64,000 bases of DNA. Source: [Mycobacterium] crassicus. Lineage in GTDB: Bacteria; Actinomycetota; Actinomycetes; Mycobacteriales; Mycobacteriaceae. The DNA lies in contig NZ_CP084029.1 of NCBI RefSeq assembly GCF_020181615.1, positions 4,360,549 through 4,424,548 on the forward strand, written 5' to 3'. The position numbers and the translations under genes were made by a program. Of the stretch, positions 1 to 7,687 are shown piece after piece; the stretch's first letter is position 1, and every line of letters starts with the position of its first letter. The notes beneath the pieces were generated by a model. It did not search any database. It was not told the origin of the DNA and saw nothing but the letters and a program-made list of their open reading frames with translations.

Positions 1-2117
1 CGGCCGATGTTGCCGGCCGGGTCCGCGGGATCACCCTGAGTTCCGAAGGCCTTGTCAAGTGCTGCGGCAGCGGCTTGTATGTCGGCAAGGGTGCCAGCAA
101 TGGTGGCGTCGGTGTCAGGGTTGTAGCGATCGCCGAGGGTGGCGACTTCGGTGAAGAATCCGTTATCGCGCAAACTCACCAGGATCCGGACCTGGTTACG
201 GATTTGCGCGCATTGCGGCGTGGTGGCACACCACTCGGAAGTGTTCAGGCCATCGACGAGGGGGGCCAGCACGGCGAGGGCGGTTTCGGCTTGATCCGCC
301 CGCGACCGCAGCCCGGGGCCGGATTGGATGGCTTGGTCGACGGTGGGTGCGGAGGCCGAAAGTTCTTGCAGCAACGGTCGAGATGACCACAGCAGGGTGT
401 CACCGGATTGGGCTCGGGCCAGTACGCCCGACAGCGGGGTCAAGATCGCGTGCAGGGCGGCATCGAGCTGGGCCAGGCCGCCAGCGAGTTGATCGGCGCC
501 GTCGGTGAGTTGAGTGAGGTCGCCTTTTCGTGCGTCGCCATCGGCGACGGCGTCGGCCATCTTGTCGCCGATCTGCCTGTTCTGCCAAGACAGTTGGGCT
601 TGTTCGAGACGGGTGCCGGTGGGGCGGGTTATCCCGATGACTTTGGTGACCCCGGATACTTGGGCGACCCGGGAGGCCATCTCGTCGAGGTCGGCCAGAC
701 CTTTGCTGGTGCGCATGTCGTCGGGGTTCTCCACGACGAGAAATTCGGTGATGACGACGTCTTTGGGGAAGTGGCGATCCAGCAGTTGGTAACCCTGGTT
801 GCTGGCGGTGGTGGCAGGCTGGCCTTTGCGGTCGTCGTAGCTGATCTTCATCGTGGTGGCGATGGCCGAGAGGGCCAGCAGGATCACCAGGCTCACGGCC
901 AACAGTGGCACCGGCCGGCGGACCACCGCGACAGCGACACTGTTCCAGTAGCGGCGGGTTCGATCGGATTTCGGCTCGCCGATTCCACGGCGGGCGGCCA
1001 GCGCCAGCACCGGCGGCAACAGGGTCACGGTGGCCAGGAATCCGACCAGCACGGCGACCGCGCAGGCCGGGCCGAGCCCGGCGAAAACACTGAGGCGAGC
1101 GAAAACCATGGCAAAAAAGGCCAGCGCAACGGTGGCCGCCGAGGCCAGGATCACGCGCCCGATGCTGGCGGTGGCATGAATGACGGCCTGATCGGCGGGG
1201 ACATGTGCGCGGCGCTGTTCGTGGTAGCGGCTGATCAAAAACACCGTGTAGTCGGTGCCCGCCCCGAGCAGGATCACGGTCATGAACGCCACGGTGAACT
1301 GCGAGACGGGCATGCCGCTCTCGCCGAGGACAGACAGCACACCACGGCCGACGGCCAGGCTGACCCCGATCACCAGCAGGGGCAGCAAGGCGGTGAACAC
1401 CGACCGGTAGACAATCAGCAGGATCAGTGCGATCAGCGCGGCGGTGGCGATCGAGATCAGCAGCAGGTCGTGTTCGGCGGCAGCGATCTGGTCGTTGAAG
1501 GTGGCCGCCGGGCCCGTCACGTGCACGGTCGTCGGTGAACCGGCGAATAAACCGGCGGCGATGTCGCGCACGGCTTGGACGGATTCGGCGGCCTTGGGGT
1601 CACCCAGGGTGCCGGCCACACCCACCGGCAGATACCAGGCTTTGCCGTCATTGCTGGTCGCATGCGCCGCGGTGACCGGGTCGGCGAGCAGATCTTGAAC
1701 CAGCAAGACGTGGTCGGTATCGGCGCGCAGCTGCACCACCAACTGCTCATAGCGGTTGCGCACCGGCGCGGTTAAGCCGTCGGGGTCTTCCATCGCCACG
1801 ACCAGCATCGTTTTGGAGCCCTGTTCACCGAAGGCCGCGCTCATGCGGTCCACGGTTTGAAACGACGCGGCGTCGCGGGGGATCAGGTTCACCGATTGCT
1901 GCCGTACCACCGTTTCCAGCTGCGGGAACACCAGTGCAAGCAGCACGGCGACGGCGATCCAGCCGCCGATGACCAGTGCTTTATGACGCACCGTGAACCC
2001 GGCCAGTGTTGCTAACCGGCTGCTGTACTCACTGGATTGGCCCGGATCGGCCACCCCGTTGCGGGCCCGCACAGGCAGGGTTGCCGTGCCCGCACCGCCC
2101 GGGTTGTCCGCACTCAC
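1..2117 (-). CDS. MmpL-family RND transporter, 3' end outside window
   Basis: The reverse strand reads through without a stop from 2117 to the window edge, about 705 of the 950-1000 residues usual for MmpL proteins. The translation begins VSADNPGGAG, has a first membrane helix near residues 40-60, an extracytoplasmic domain, and the family hallmark GAGTDYTVFLISRYHE around residue 284, whose Asp-Tyr pair is the proton-relay pair of TM4. MmpL proteins export lipids or siderophores across the inner membrane; the substrate here cannot be told. An in-frame TGA lies upstream, leaving GTG 2132 or GTG 2117 as starts; I prefer 2117. It lies 69 bp downstream of the DUF6188-like gene on the same strand, so the two are probably cotranscribed. 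No mmpS partner is visible upstream; one could lie off the left edge. Confidence 0.9.
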   Translation of the reverse strand, partial: MSADNPGGAGTATLPVRARNGVADPGQSSEYSSRLATLAGFTVRHKALVIGGWIAVAVLLALVFPQLETVVRQQSVNLIPRDAASFQTVDRMSAAFGEQGSKTMLVVAMEDPDGLTAPVRNRYEQLVVQLRADTDHVLLVQDLLADPVTAAHATSNDGKAWYLPVGVAGTLGDPKAAESVQAVRDIAAGLFAGSPTTVHVTGPAATFNDQIAAAEHDLLLISIATAALIALILLIVYRSVFTALLPLLVIGVSLAVGRGVLSVLGESGMPVSQFTVAFMTVILLGAGTDYTVFLISRYHEQRRAHVPADQAVIHATASIGRVILASAATVALAFFAMVFARLSVFAGLGPACAVAVLVGFLATVTLLPPVLALAARRGIGEPKSDRTRRYWNSVAVAVVRRPVPLLAVSLVILLALSAIATTMKISYDDRKGQPATTASNQGYQLLDRHFPKDVVITEFLVVENPDDMRTSKGLADLDEMASRVAQVSGVTKVIGITRPTGTRLEQAQLSWQNRQIGDKMADAVADGDARKGDLTQLTDGADQLAGGLAQLDAALHAILTPLSGVLARAQSGDTLLWSSRPLLQELSASAPTVDQAIQSGPGLRSRADQAETALAVLAPLVDGLNTSEWCATTPQCAQIRNQVRILVSLRDNGFFTEVATLGDRYNPDTDATIAGTLADIQAAAAALDKAFGTQGDPADPAGNIG

Positions 2118-2186
2118 CGCGCCTGCGCCCACGAAAGACGCTGCCGCCGGTCACAATGACTCGGCTGCCGGCGATGACGAAGATCC

Positions 2187-2621
2187 TTAGTTGGGGGTCG
2201 TTGCACCGGCATTGTCGTCCTCGTCGTAGGGGATGTCATGGCGGACCACCTTGACCCTGCCGTGCGGCAGGCACGCCATGTAACCGTGGTGTTTGCCGTA
2301 GAGCTCCCAGGCGGTGGCGCGCTCGTTGGCGCTGACCTCGATGCGCAGGCCGTTGGAGAAGCTCAGGAGTAGCCGACCGGAATCGTCGTGGCATGCCTTC
2401 GTGCACACCGCACCCGCCAGATCCAGTAGCGGACGTTGGTGGGCGGCGACCTCGCGCGGGTCGATGAGCACTTCCTCGGCCGGAAACTCACCGCTAGCCG
2501 GCAGGGCAAGCCACAGCAGGCAACTGATGACTACCTCGTTGGCGTCATCAAAGCTCAACACCAGATCACCCTGCAACGACATCCGCTGCACGGTGCAACC
2601 TTCGATCCACGTGGTGTACAT
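2187..2621 (-). CDS. DUF6188-like small protein
   Basis: A 144-residue soluble protein without signal peptide or membrane helix. The pattern resembles the DUF6188 family of actinobacteria (unknown function): LVLSFDDANEVVISC near the N-terminus and LLLSFSNGLRIEVSA in the second half suggest a repeated beta fold. The ATG at 2621 is preceded by a strong ribosome binding site, GGAGG six bases upstream, which decides the start. It is the first gene of the pair leading into mmpL, and a perfect 7-bp palindrome lies 51 bp upstream. Family assignment is from memory of the consensus, function unknown. Confidence 0.75.
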   Translation of the reverse strand: MYTTWIEGCTVQRMSLQGDLVLSFDDANEVVISCLLWLALPASGEFPAEEVLIDPREVAAHQRPLLDLAGAVCTKACHDDSGRLLLSFSNGLRIEVSANERATAWELYGKHHGYMACLPHGRVKVVRHDIPYDEDDNAGATTPN

Positions 2622-2671
2622 CGCGCACCTCCGTCGACGCCCAACCGGTCTGCACTGAAATGGTACGGCAA

Positions 2672-2686
2672 GTAGCGCTGCGCTAC
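2672..2686. promoter_or_regulatory. TetR-type operator candidate upstream of the DUF6188-mmpL pair
   Basis: GTAGCGC-T-GCGCTAC is a perfect inverted repeat with 7-bp arms and a one-base centre, sitting in the 90-bp gap before the start at 2621. An 11-bp core, CGCTGCGCTAC, is repeated in front of the thioesterase gene at 3288-3298. The size and placement fit a TetR dimer site; the divergent tetR at 3371 is the natural binder. Binding itself is inference. Confidence 0.55.
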
Positions 2687-2711
2687 TAGTAATAGCGTTA
2701 CGGGTTGCGGG

Positions 2712-3260
2712 TCAGGATTCCGGATCGCTCGGCGCCCCGTTGTCCCCGAGCCGCCGAAGAAGATGTTCGAACGCTGCTACGTCGCCATAGGCGGCGAAGT
2801 GATCGGCGGTGACCACGACGAACACCGCATTTGCGGTGAATCGGGTGGCCCCCTCGGGGTCGGTGCCGGTTGCGCCGATGTGCAGCACGCGGCCTTCCCG
2901 GGAGGCAATGTGCGCGGTGATGCGGTGGGATCGATGCAGCACGACCGGCTGGAGGTATTCGACGGTCAGGCTGCGTGTCACAGCGGGCGCGCCGGCAATC
3001 CACAGCGCGAACCCCAGCACGTCGTCGCAGGCGGCGGCGACCGCCCCGCCGTGCGCCAGACCGGGCGCGCCGACGTGGCGTTCGTCGAAAGTCACGTCCG
3101 CGTACACCGTGTCGCCGCTGCGGTAAACCACCAGCTGCAGACCGTGCGGATTCTGCGGTCCGCAACCCATACACGTCCGAGTATGTGCGGGCAGCAGCTC
3201 AGGCCGTGCCGCACCCGAGCGGCCGGACGCGACATCGTGATGCGGTGAGTGATCGGCCAC
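2712..3260 (-). CDS. PaaI-type hotdog-fold thioesterase
   Basis: About 182 residues. The sequence AHGGAVAAACDDVLG contains the HGG...D active-site signature of PaaI/YbgC-like acyl-CoA thioesterases, and a CMGCG motif precedes it (CxGCGxxNPxGL is common in the mycobacterial members). It would hydrolyse acyl-CoA or aryl-CoA thioesters in the cytoplasm. GTG 3260 has AAGG eight bases upstream; GTG 3269, three codons earlier, would put that AAGG directly against the start, so 3260 is preferred. It lies between the DUF6188-like gene and the divergent tetR, and a near copy of the operator core sits in its promoter, so it probably belongs to the TetR/MmpL regulon. Confidence 0.85.
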   Translation of the reverse strand: MADHSPHHDVASGRSGAARPELLPAHTRTCMGCGPQNPHGLQLVVYRSGDTVYADVTFDERHVGAPGLAHGGAVAAACDDVLGFALWIAGAPAVTRSLTVEYLQPVVLHRSHRITAHIASREGRVLHIGATGTDPEGATRFTANAVFVVVTADHFAAYGDVAAFEHLLRRLGDNGAPSDPES

Positions 3261-3283
3261 CAACGACACCTTCGGTACACATA

Positions 3284-3298
3284 GTTTCGCTGCGCTAC
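3284..3298. promoter_or_regulatory. Second, imperfect copy of the tetR-module operator
   Basis: GTTTCGC-T-GCGCTAC matches the perfect palindrome at 2672-2686 in 13 of 15 positions, with an uninterrupted 11-bp identity. It lies between the divergent thioesterase (start 3260) and tetR (start 3371). Another shared octamer, GTTACGGG, occurs near both copies. This supports one regulator acting on both promoters; not tested. Confidence 0.45.
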
Positions 3299-3370
3299 CG
3301 TTGGTACGGTACCCGTTACGGGCGGTGACGCGGGTAATTGGTCGGGAATCTGGAATGAGGCGAGGGGTGA

Positions 3371-4066
3371 GTGGGTGTGAGCAGCGAGCAGGTACCGCCG
3401 GTGCCCGATGACGACGATATTGACCCCCGCCGGACCCGGTCGCGCAACCGCTTGCTCGACGCCGCGACCGCGCTGCTCAGCAGCGGTGGCATCGAAGCCG
3501 TCACCATCGAGGCGGTCACCAAAGCTTCCAAGGTGGCCCGCACCACCCTCTACCGCCATTTCGGCAGCTCATCGCAGTTGCTCGCGGCCACCTTCGAGCG
3601 ACTCTTACCTCAAGTAACCCCACCCGGGCCGGCCAGTGGGACATTGCGCGAACGACTCATCGAACTGCTCACCCGACAGTCTGCGCTGTTCGCCGACGCC
3701 CCAGCACACATCACCATGCTGGCCTGGCTCGCCCTGGGCCCGACCACAATCGATCACGCCAGCACCGAACATGCCCCGCAGGCGCTGCGAGCGCGGGTCA
3801 TCAACCAATACCGGCAGCCCTTCGACGCCATCCTGCAAGACATTGAGGCCGCTGCTGAATTCGACGGCCTGGACCCGGATCTCGCACTGTGCCAACTCAT
3901 CGGACCACTCGCGTTCGCACGAATGACCGGCCTGCGATCCATCACCGCACACGACTGCGCCCGCATCGTCGACGACTTCCTGGCCACTCACCGGACCCAG
4001 GAAGCCCAATCCGCAGTTCCACAGCCCGACGGTCAAAGGGGCACAGACGACAACCGCCCGGGGTGA
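3371..4066 (+). CDS. TetR/AcrR-family transcriptional regulator
   Basis: 231 residues. The N-terminal DNA-binding domain is complete: SRNRLLDAATALLSSGG as helix 1, then IEAVTKASKVARTTLYRHF as the helix-turn-helix, around residues 20-65. The C-terminal ligand domain is not of a type I recognise. Starts are GTG 3371 or GTG 3377; a purine-rich GAGGCGAGGGG stretch precedes both. It is transcribed away from the thioesterase-DUF6188-mmpL genes, the usual arrangement of a local repressor with its targets, and the two operator copies at 2672 and 3284 support that. The ligand is unknown, possibly an exported lipid or drug. Confidence 0.88.
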   Translation: MGVSSEQVPPVPDDDDIDPRRTRSRNRLLDAATALLSSGGIEAVTIEAVTKASKVARTTLYRHFGSSSQLLAATFERLLPQVTPPGPASGTLRERLIELLTRQSALFADAPAHITMLAWLALGPTTIDHASTEHAPQALRARVINQYRQPFDAILQDIEAAAEFDGLDPDLALCQLIGPLAFARMTGLRSITAHDCARIVDDFLATHRTQEAQSAVPQPDGQRGTDDNRPG

Positions 4067-4170
4067 GCCCTCTCCCGGGGCGCAATCAGTGCAACCGGGC
4101 AGGCGACAGGAGAAACGGGCCGGGATGGCAGCCGCGCAATCCCTAGGCGGGCACACCGTGCGATTCAATC

Positions 4171-4215
4171 GTTCCCGATTAGGCTGATCGGCACGGGACG
4201 CACCTAATCGGTAAC
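4171..4215. repeat. Inverted repeat at the end of truncated tadA
   Basis: GTTCCCGATTAGG (4171-4183) and CCTAATCGGTAAC (4203-4215) are inverted copies with one mismatch and a 19-bp centre; the inner nine base pairs are perfect. It starts three bases beyond the tadA stop codon on the tadA strand. It could be a terminator hairpin (no T-run follows on either strand), an operator, or a recombination site at the junction between the tetR/mmpL module and the tad remnant. The remaining 4067-4170 stretch after tetR holds nothing I recognise. Confidence 0.5.
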
Positions 4216-4217
4216 AG

Positions 4218-5237
4218 TCATACACACATGCTCGCGACACCAGATAATACGGCCGCCGCCAACTGGCTGTGCAGACCGGCACGGTCCAGCCCGCCGAGGG
4301 CGGCCAGCGCTTCCAGACGGGCCGGCACCTCGGCCGGACTGTTGGCGTGCACCGTGCCGGCGCCCCCGTCGTGCCCGGTGTTCAGGGCCGCCAGCAGATC
4401 CACCACTTCGGCGCCCCGGACCTCGCCGACCACCAGCCGGTCCGGCCGCATCCGCAGCGCCTGCCGGACCAGCTCACGCAGCCCCACCTCACCCGCGCCT
4501 TCGACATTGGCCGCGCGAGCCACCAGCCGGACCAGATGCGGGTGGCGGGGTTGCAGCTCGGGGGCGTCCTCGACGCAGACCAGGCGCTCACTCGCTGGCA
4601 CCGCCCCCAGCATGGCCGCCAGCAGCGTGGTCTTGCCGGCGCCGGTTCCACCGGAGACCAGGAACGCCAGCCGGGCGGCGATGATGTCGGCCAGCAGCGC
4701 CGCCGCCACCGGCGCGATGGCACCCGCCGCGGTCAGCGCGGCGATGTCCTGGGTGGCCGGCCGTAACACCCGCAACGACAGGCACGTCCCATCGAAGGCC
4801 ACCGGCGGCAGTATCGCGTGCAGCCGCACACTGAACTCGCCGGTGCCGATACCGCCGAGCCGGCCGTCGACCCACGGTTGCGCGTCGTCGAGCCGGCGCC
4901 CCGCGGCCACCGCCAGTCGTTGGGCCAGTCGGCGCACCGCCGCCTCATCGGCGAATCGGATGTCGGTGCGCCGCAGGCCGGCTCCGTCGTCAACCCACAC
5001 CGCATCGGGTGCGGTTACCAGGACGTCGGTGGTGGCGGGCGCACACAACAGCGGTTCGAGCACGCCGGCGCCGGTCAACTCGGTCTGCAGCACCCGCAGG
5101 CTGGACAGCATCTCGGTGTCGCCGAGCACACCGCCGGATTCGGCCCGGATCGCGGCGGCCACCGCCTCCGGCCGTAACTCCGCCCACGCCTGCGCGGCCA
5201 GCCGTTCGCGGACCCGATCGATCAACGAATCCCTCAT
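4218..5237 (-). CDS. tadA: TadA/CpaF-type secretion ATPase, C-terminally truncated
   Basis: 339 residues from ATG 5237 (overlaps the ssd stop as ATGA). The type II/IV secretion ATPase core is present: N-terminal domain, Walker A GGTGAGKTT near residue 192, LVCVEDAPEL Asp box, RPDRLVVGEVRGAE Walker B, and HANSPAEVPARLEAL. Homology holds up to LHSQLAAAV and then ends in LSGVASMCV-stop, whereas CpaF-like proteins continue about 40-60 residues. The bases coding this tail are AT-richer (ATAATAC), unlike the gene. No tadB, tadC or flp gene follows; a tetR/mmpL module does. Tad ATPases power type IVc pilus assembly, so the gene is probably a non-functional remnant, although the nucleotide-binding core is intact. 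Confidence 0.85.
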   Translation of the reverse strand: MRDSLIDRVRERLAAQAWAELRPEAVAAAIRAESGGVLGDTEMLSSLRVLQTELTGAGVLEPLLCAPATTDVLVTAPDAVWVDDGAGLRRTDIRFADEAAVRRLAQRLAVAAGRRLDDAQPWVDGRLGGIGTGEFSVRLHAILPPVAFDGTCLSLRVLRPATQDIAALTAAGAIAPVAAALLADIIAARLAFLVSGGTGAGKTTLLAAMLGAVPASERLVCVEDAPELQPRHPHLVRLVARAANVEGAGEVGLRELVRQALRMRPDRLVVGEVRGAEVVDLLAALNTGHDGGAGTVHANSPAEVPARLEALAALGGLDRAGLHSQLAAAVLSGVASMCV

Positions 5238-6304
5238 GCTGCCGGCGCCTTTCGGCCAGGCAAGACCTGCAGAACCCGGGCTGCCGCAGCGGCCAGCGCG
5301 GATCGCCGCGGCAGCCGCAGGCCGGCGTGTTCGAGCTGCTCGATCAACCGGGTTTCGGCGCGCAGCGTCGCCAGCAAAGGCAACCCGATGATCTCGGCCA
5401 CCTCGGCGGCACGCAGCCCGCCGGGCGCCGGACCTCGCACCACCAGACCGACATTGGGGTTGGTCGCGCGCAGCCGCGGTGCGAGCGCAGCACCGGCCGA
5501 GCACGCCCGGACGTCGCACGGACTGACCATCACCACCAGGTCCGCGGCGCTCAGGGCGGTCTCGACCGGGTCGGTCAAGGCGCGGGGCAGGTCGCAGATC
5601 ACGGTGATCCCGCCGCGGCGGCCCGCGTCCACGACAGCATCCACCGCGCCGGCCTCGATCTCATGGGCCTGGTCACCGTTCCGGGGACCGGACAGCACAC
5701 TGACCCCACGGTGTCGGGGCAACGCGGCTCGCAGGGCCGGCCAGGTCAACCGCCCGCTCTGCCGGGTCAGATCGCCCCAGCGCAGGCCGGCGACGTTCTC
5801 GGTGCCGGCCAGCAGGTCAATGCCCCCACCCCAGATGTCCAGGTCGATCAGCAGGGCATCCCCGGCGTTCTGGGCCAGCGCCGTCGCCAGCAGCGATGCG
5901 CCGGCTCCGCCGCGTGCGCCGATCACCGCGACGGCCTCGCCACGGCGGGCCCCGTCACGTACCCCCTCGGCCGCTTCAGCCAGCTCGGCCACCAGCTCGT
6001 TGCCGTCGGCGGGCAGGGTCAGGACTCGCTGCGCCCCGACCGCGACGGCGGCCTGCCAGCCGGCCGGGGTGGGCTGGGCGTCGGTGAGCACGATGACATG
6101 CGCGCGGCGCGGTAGCCGGGCCGGGGAACAGCGAGCGGCTGCGGCTTCGTCGAGCACCACCGCCGCGGCCGCGGCCCAGGCCTTGCGACTGGGCACGGTG
6201 ACGCCGAGATGGATCACCCGCACCCCCGCGGCCGCACCCACCCGGTCCAGCTCGTCGCGCAGTGCGGGTTGGGTCACGAGGGCCAACAGGCCGGTGGTGC
6301 TCAC
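5234..6304 (-). CDS. ssd: Septum-site-determining protein Ssd (CpaE/MinD-like)
   Basis: 356 residues from GTG 6304, close to the roughly 350 of mycobacterial Ssd; an earlier in-frame ATG at 6388 would add a basic, atypical leader. The C-terminal half is a ParA/MinD-type ATPase fold starting VIGARGGAGASLLATALAQ; the signature lysines of the deviant Walker A are absent (GGAGAS), as in the CpaE group. DLDIWGGGIDLL is the Walker A' region. Ssd proteins influence septum formation and stress responses in mycobacteria and belong to the tad operon, which here continues only to the truncated tadA with a 4-bp overlap. Confidence 0.88.
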   Translation of the reverse strand: MSTTGLLALVTQPALRDELDRVGAAAGVRVIHLGVTVPSRKAWAAAAAVVLDEAAAARCSPARLPRRAHVIVLTDAQPTPAGWQAAVAVGAQRVLTLPADGNELVAELAEAAEGVRDGARRGEAVAVIGARGGAGASLLATALAQNAGDALLIDLDIWGGGIDLLAGTENVAGLRWGDLTRQSGRLTWPALRAALPRHRGVSVLSGPRNGDQAHEIEAGAVDAVVDAGRRGGITVICDLPRALTDPVETALSAADLVVMVSPCDVRACSAGAALAPRLRATNPNVGLVVRGPAPGGLRAAEVAEIIGLPLLATLRAETRLIEQLEHAGLRLPRRSALAAAAARVLQVLPGRKAPAA

Positions 6305-6490
6305 CCGCTCACGGTGGCGGGACGCGACCGCTCGAACCAGCCGAATTCGGCCGATTGTGGATGAAAAACCCGACTGGTGACAAACCAACGGTATGTACCA
6401 CGGATAAAACGATCCAAATTGGATGATTTAACCGTAATTGGAACACGTTCCATTCGGAAAAATGGTGTTCCAGCGAAGAAAATACCCCGG

Positions 6491-6586
6491 AAAAAAGGAC
6501 GACCCCCGCCAGGGGGGGAGGAGGCGGAGGTCGTCGTGTATCAACCCCGGGGGGTCGGGCCGATACACCCTCAGCATAAGCCGAGT
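6491..6586 (-). ncRNA. 6C small RNA (B11-type)
   Basis: Read on the minus strand the region forms two C-rich hairpins. The first pairs GTGTATC with GATACAC around a loop holding CCCCCC; the second pairs ACGACC with GGTCGT around a loop with CCCCCCC and is followed directly by TTTTTT, an intrinsic terminator. Two loops with runs of six or more C define the actinobacterial 6C RNA family, and the position between ssd and the SerB-like gene is where M. tuberculosis B11 lies. The 6C RNA acts on mRNAs through its C-rich loops. The 5' end is estimated from the -10 box at 6593-6598; it may be off by a few bases. Confidence 0.88.
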
Positions 6587-6592
6587 GATGCC

Positions 6593-6598
6593 ACTATA
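6593..6598 (-). promoter_or_regulatory. -10 box of the 6C RNA promoter
   Basis: TATAGT on the minus strand, an excellent SigA-type -10 hexamer, lies seven bases before the predicted 6C 5' end at about 6586. A TTGCGC candidate -35 sits 19 bp further upstream. The rest of the 6305-6721 gap is the ssd leader, the 6C RNA and the HAD-gene promoter. Confidence 0.6.
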
Positions 6599-6721
6599 CA
6601 CACGACAGGGCGGTCTGGCGCAAGTGTCGCGGCCAAATGCCCCACTTCGTTCCGATGGCCCTGAAGTGCTCTTTCCGGCATAGCGCCGGGCCGGACCAGG
6701 CTCCGGACCTATGCTGTACCG

Positions 6722-7588
6722 GTGACGGCTTCCGACCCGGACACCCCGCAGCCGCAGTCCCTGCAGCCACCGCCGGCCACCGCGCCACTGGACCCCCGGA
6801 CCCGCACCGCAGCCTTCCTGGACCTCGATCACACCGTGATCGCCAAGTCCAGCGCGCTGGCCTTCAGCAAACCTTTTATGGATCAGGGGCTGATTAACCG
6901 CCGCACCGTTCTCAAGTCAAGTTACGCCCAATTCCTCATGCTGCTGTCCGGCGCCGACCACGACCAGATGGAGCGGATGCGCACCCATCTGACCAACATG
7001 TGCACCGGCTGGAACGTGGAACAGGTAAAGGCGATCGTCAACGAGACGATGCACGACATCGTCACTCCCCTGGTGTTCGCCGAGGCGGCTGAGCTGATCG
7101 CCGACCACAAGCTCTGCGGACGGGACGTGGTGGTGGTCTCGGCCTCCGGGGAGGAGATCGTGGCCCCCATCGCCCGGGCGCTGGGGGCCACGCACGCCAT
7201 GGCCACCCGCATGGTCGTCGCCGACGGCAAGTACACCGGCGAGATCGCGTTCTACTGCTACGGCGAAGGCAAAGTGCAGGCCATCCGCGAGCTGGCCGCA
7301 CGCGAGGGCTACCCCCTGGAGCACTGCTACGCCTACTCCGACTCGATCACCGACCTGCCGATGCTGCAGGCCGTGGGCCACCCCTCGGCGGTGAACCCCG
7401 ACCGCGGGCTGCGCAAAGAGGCGATCGCCAATGGGTGGCCGGTGCTCACCTTCTCCCGTCCGGTGTCGCTGCGCGACCGCATCCCTGCGCCGTCCGGCGC
7501 CGCCGTGGCCACCAGCGCGGCGGTCGGGATCAGCGCCATCGCGGCCGGGGCACTGACCTACTCACTGCTGCGCCGACTCATTCCCTGA
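6722..7588 (+). CDS. HAD-IB family hydrolase, SerB-like, membrane-anchored
   Basis: 288 residues. HAD motif I FLDLDHTVI gives the two catalytic aspartates (about residues 38-40), motif II is VVVSASGEEI, and motif IV is YSDSITDLPML. The C-terminus ends in one hydrophobic helix (VGISAIAAGALTYSLL) with basic LLRRL, suggesting a tail anchor. It is the counterpart of Rv3661, annotated as a phosphoserine-phosphatase-like protein; the true substrate is unproven. TATGCT at 6710-6715 ends six bases before GTG 6722, so the transcript is probably leaderless. The gene is bracketed by the 6C RNA and the Ms1-type RNA. Confidence 0.9.
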   Translation: MTASDPDTPQPQSLQPPPATAPLDPRTRTAAFLDLDHTVIAKSSALAFSKPFMDQGLINRRTVLKSSYAQFLMLLSGADHDQMERMRTHLTNMCTGWNVEQVKAIVNETMHDIVTPLVFAEAAELIADHKLCGRDVVVVSASGEEIVAPIARALGATHAMATRMVVADGKYTGEIAFYCYGEGKVQAIRELAAREGYPLEHCYAYSDSITDLPMLQAVGHPSAVNPDRGLRKEAIANGWPVLTFSRPVSLRDRIPAPSGAAVATSAAVGISAIAAGALTYSLLRRLIP

Positions 7589-7652
7589 CCGATCCAGCAA
7601 ACACCGGCGGTCACAATCCGATGACACCGGACACGCCGTTTGCGATTGGGCC

Positions 7653-7681
7653 TTGCTGTGGCCTGCATCACGTAGTACAAA
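7653..7681 (+). promoter_or_regulatory. Promoter candidate for the Ms1-type RNA
   Basis: TTGCTG (7653-7658) and TACAAA (7676-7681) are separated by 17 bp, placing a start near 7688. TTGCGA at 7640 is an alternative upstream element. The -10 lacks the usual final T, so the assignment is moderate. Confidence 0.45.
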
Positions 7682-7687
7682 GGAAGC

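Noticed and set aside
408..1538. Long open frame on the plus strand opposite mmpL
   Set aside because: Low-complexity Gly/His/Gln/Arg-rich translation, third positions mirror the MmpL frame; an antisense artefact of high GC.
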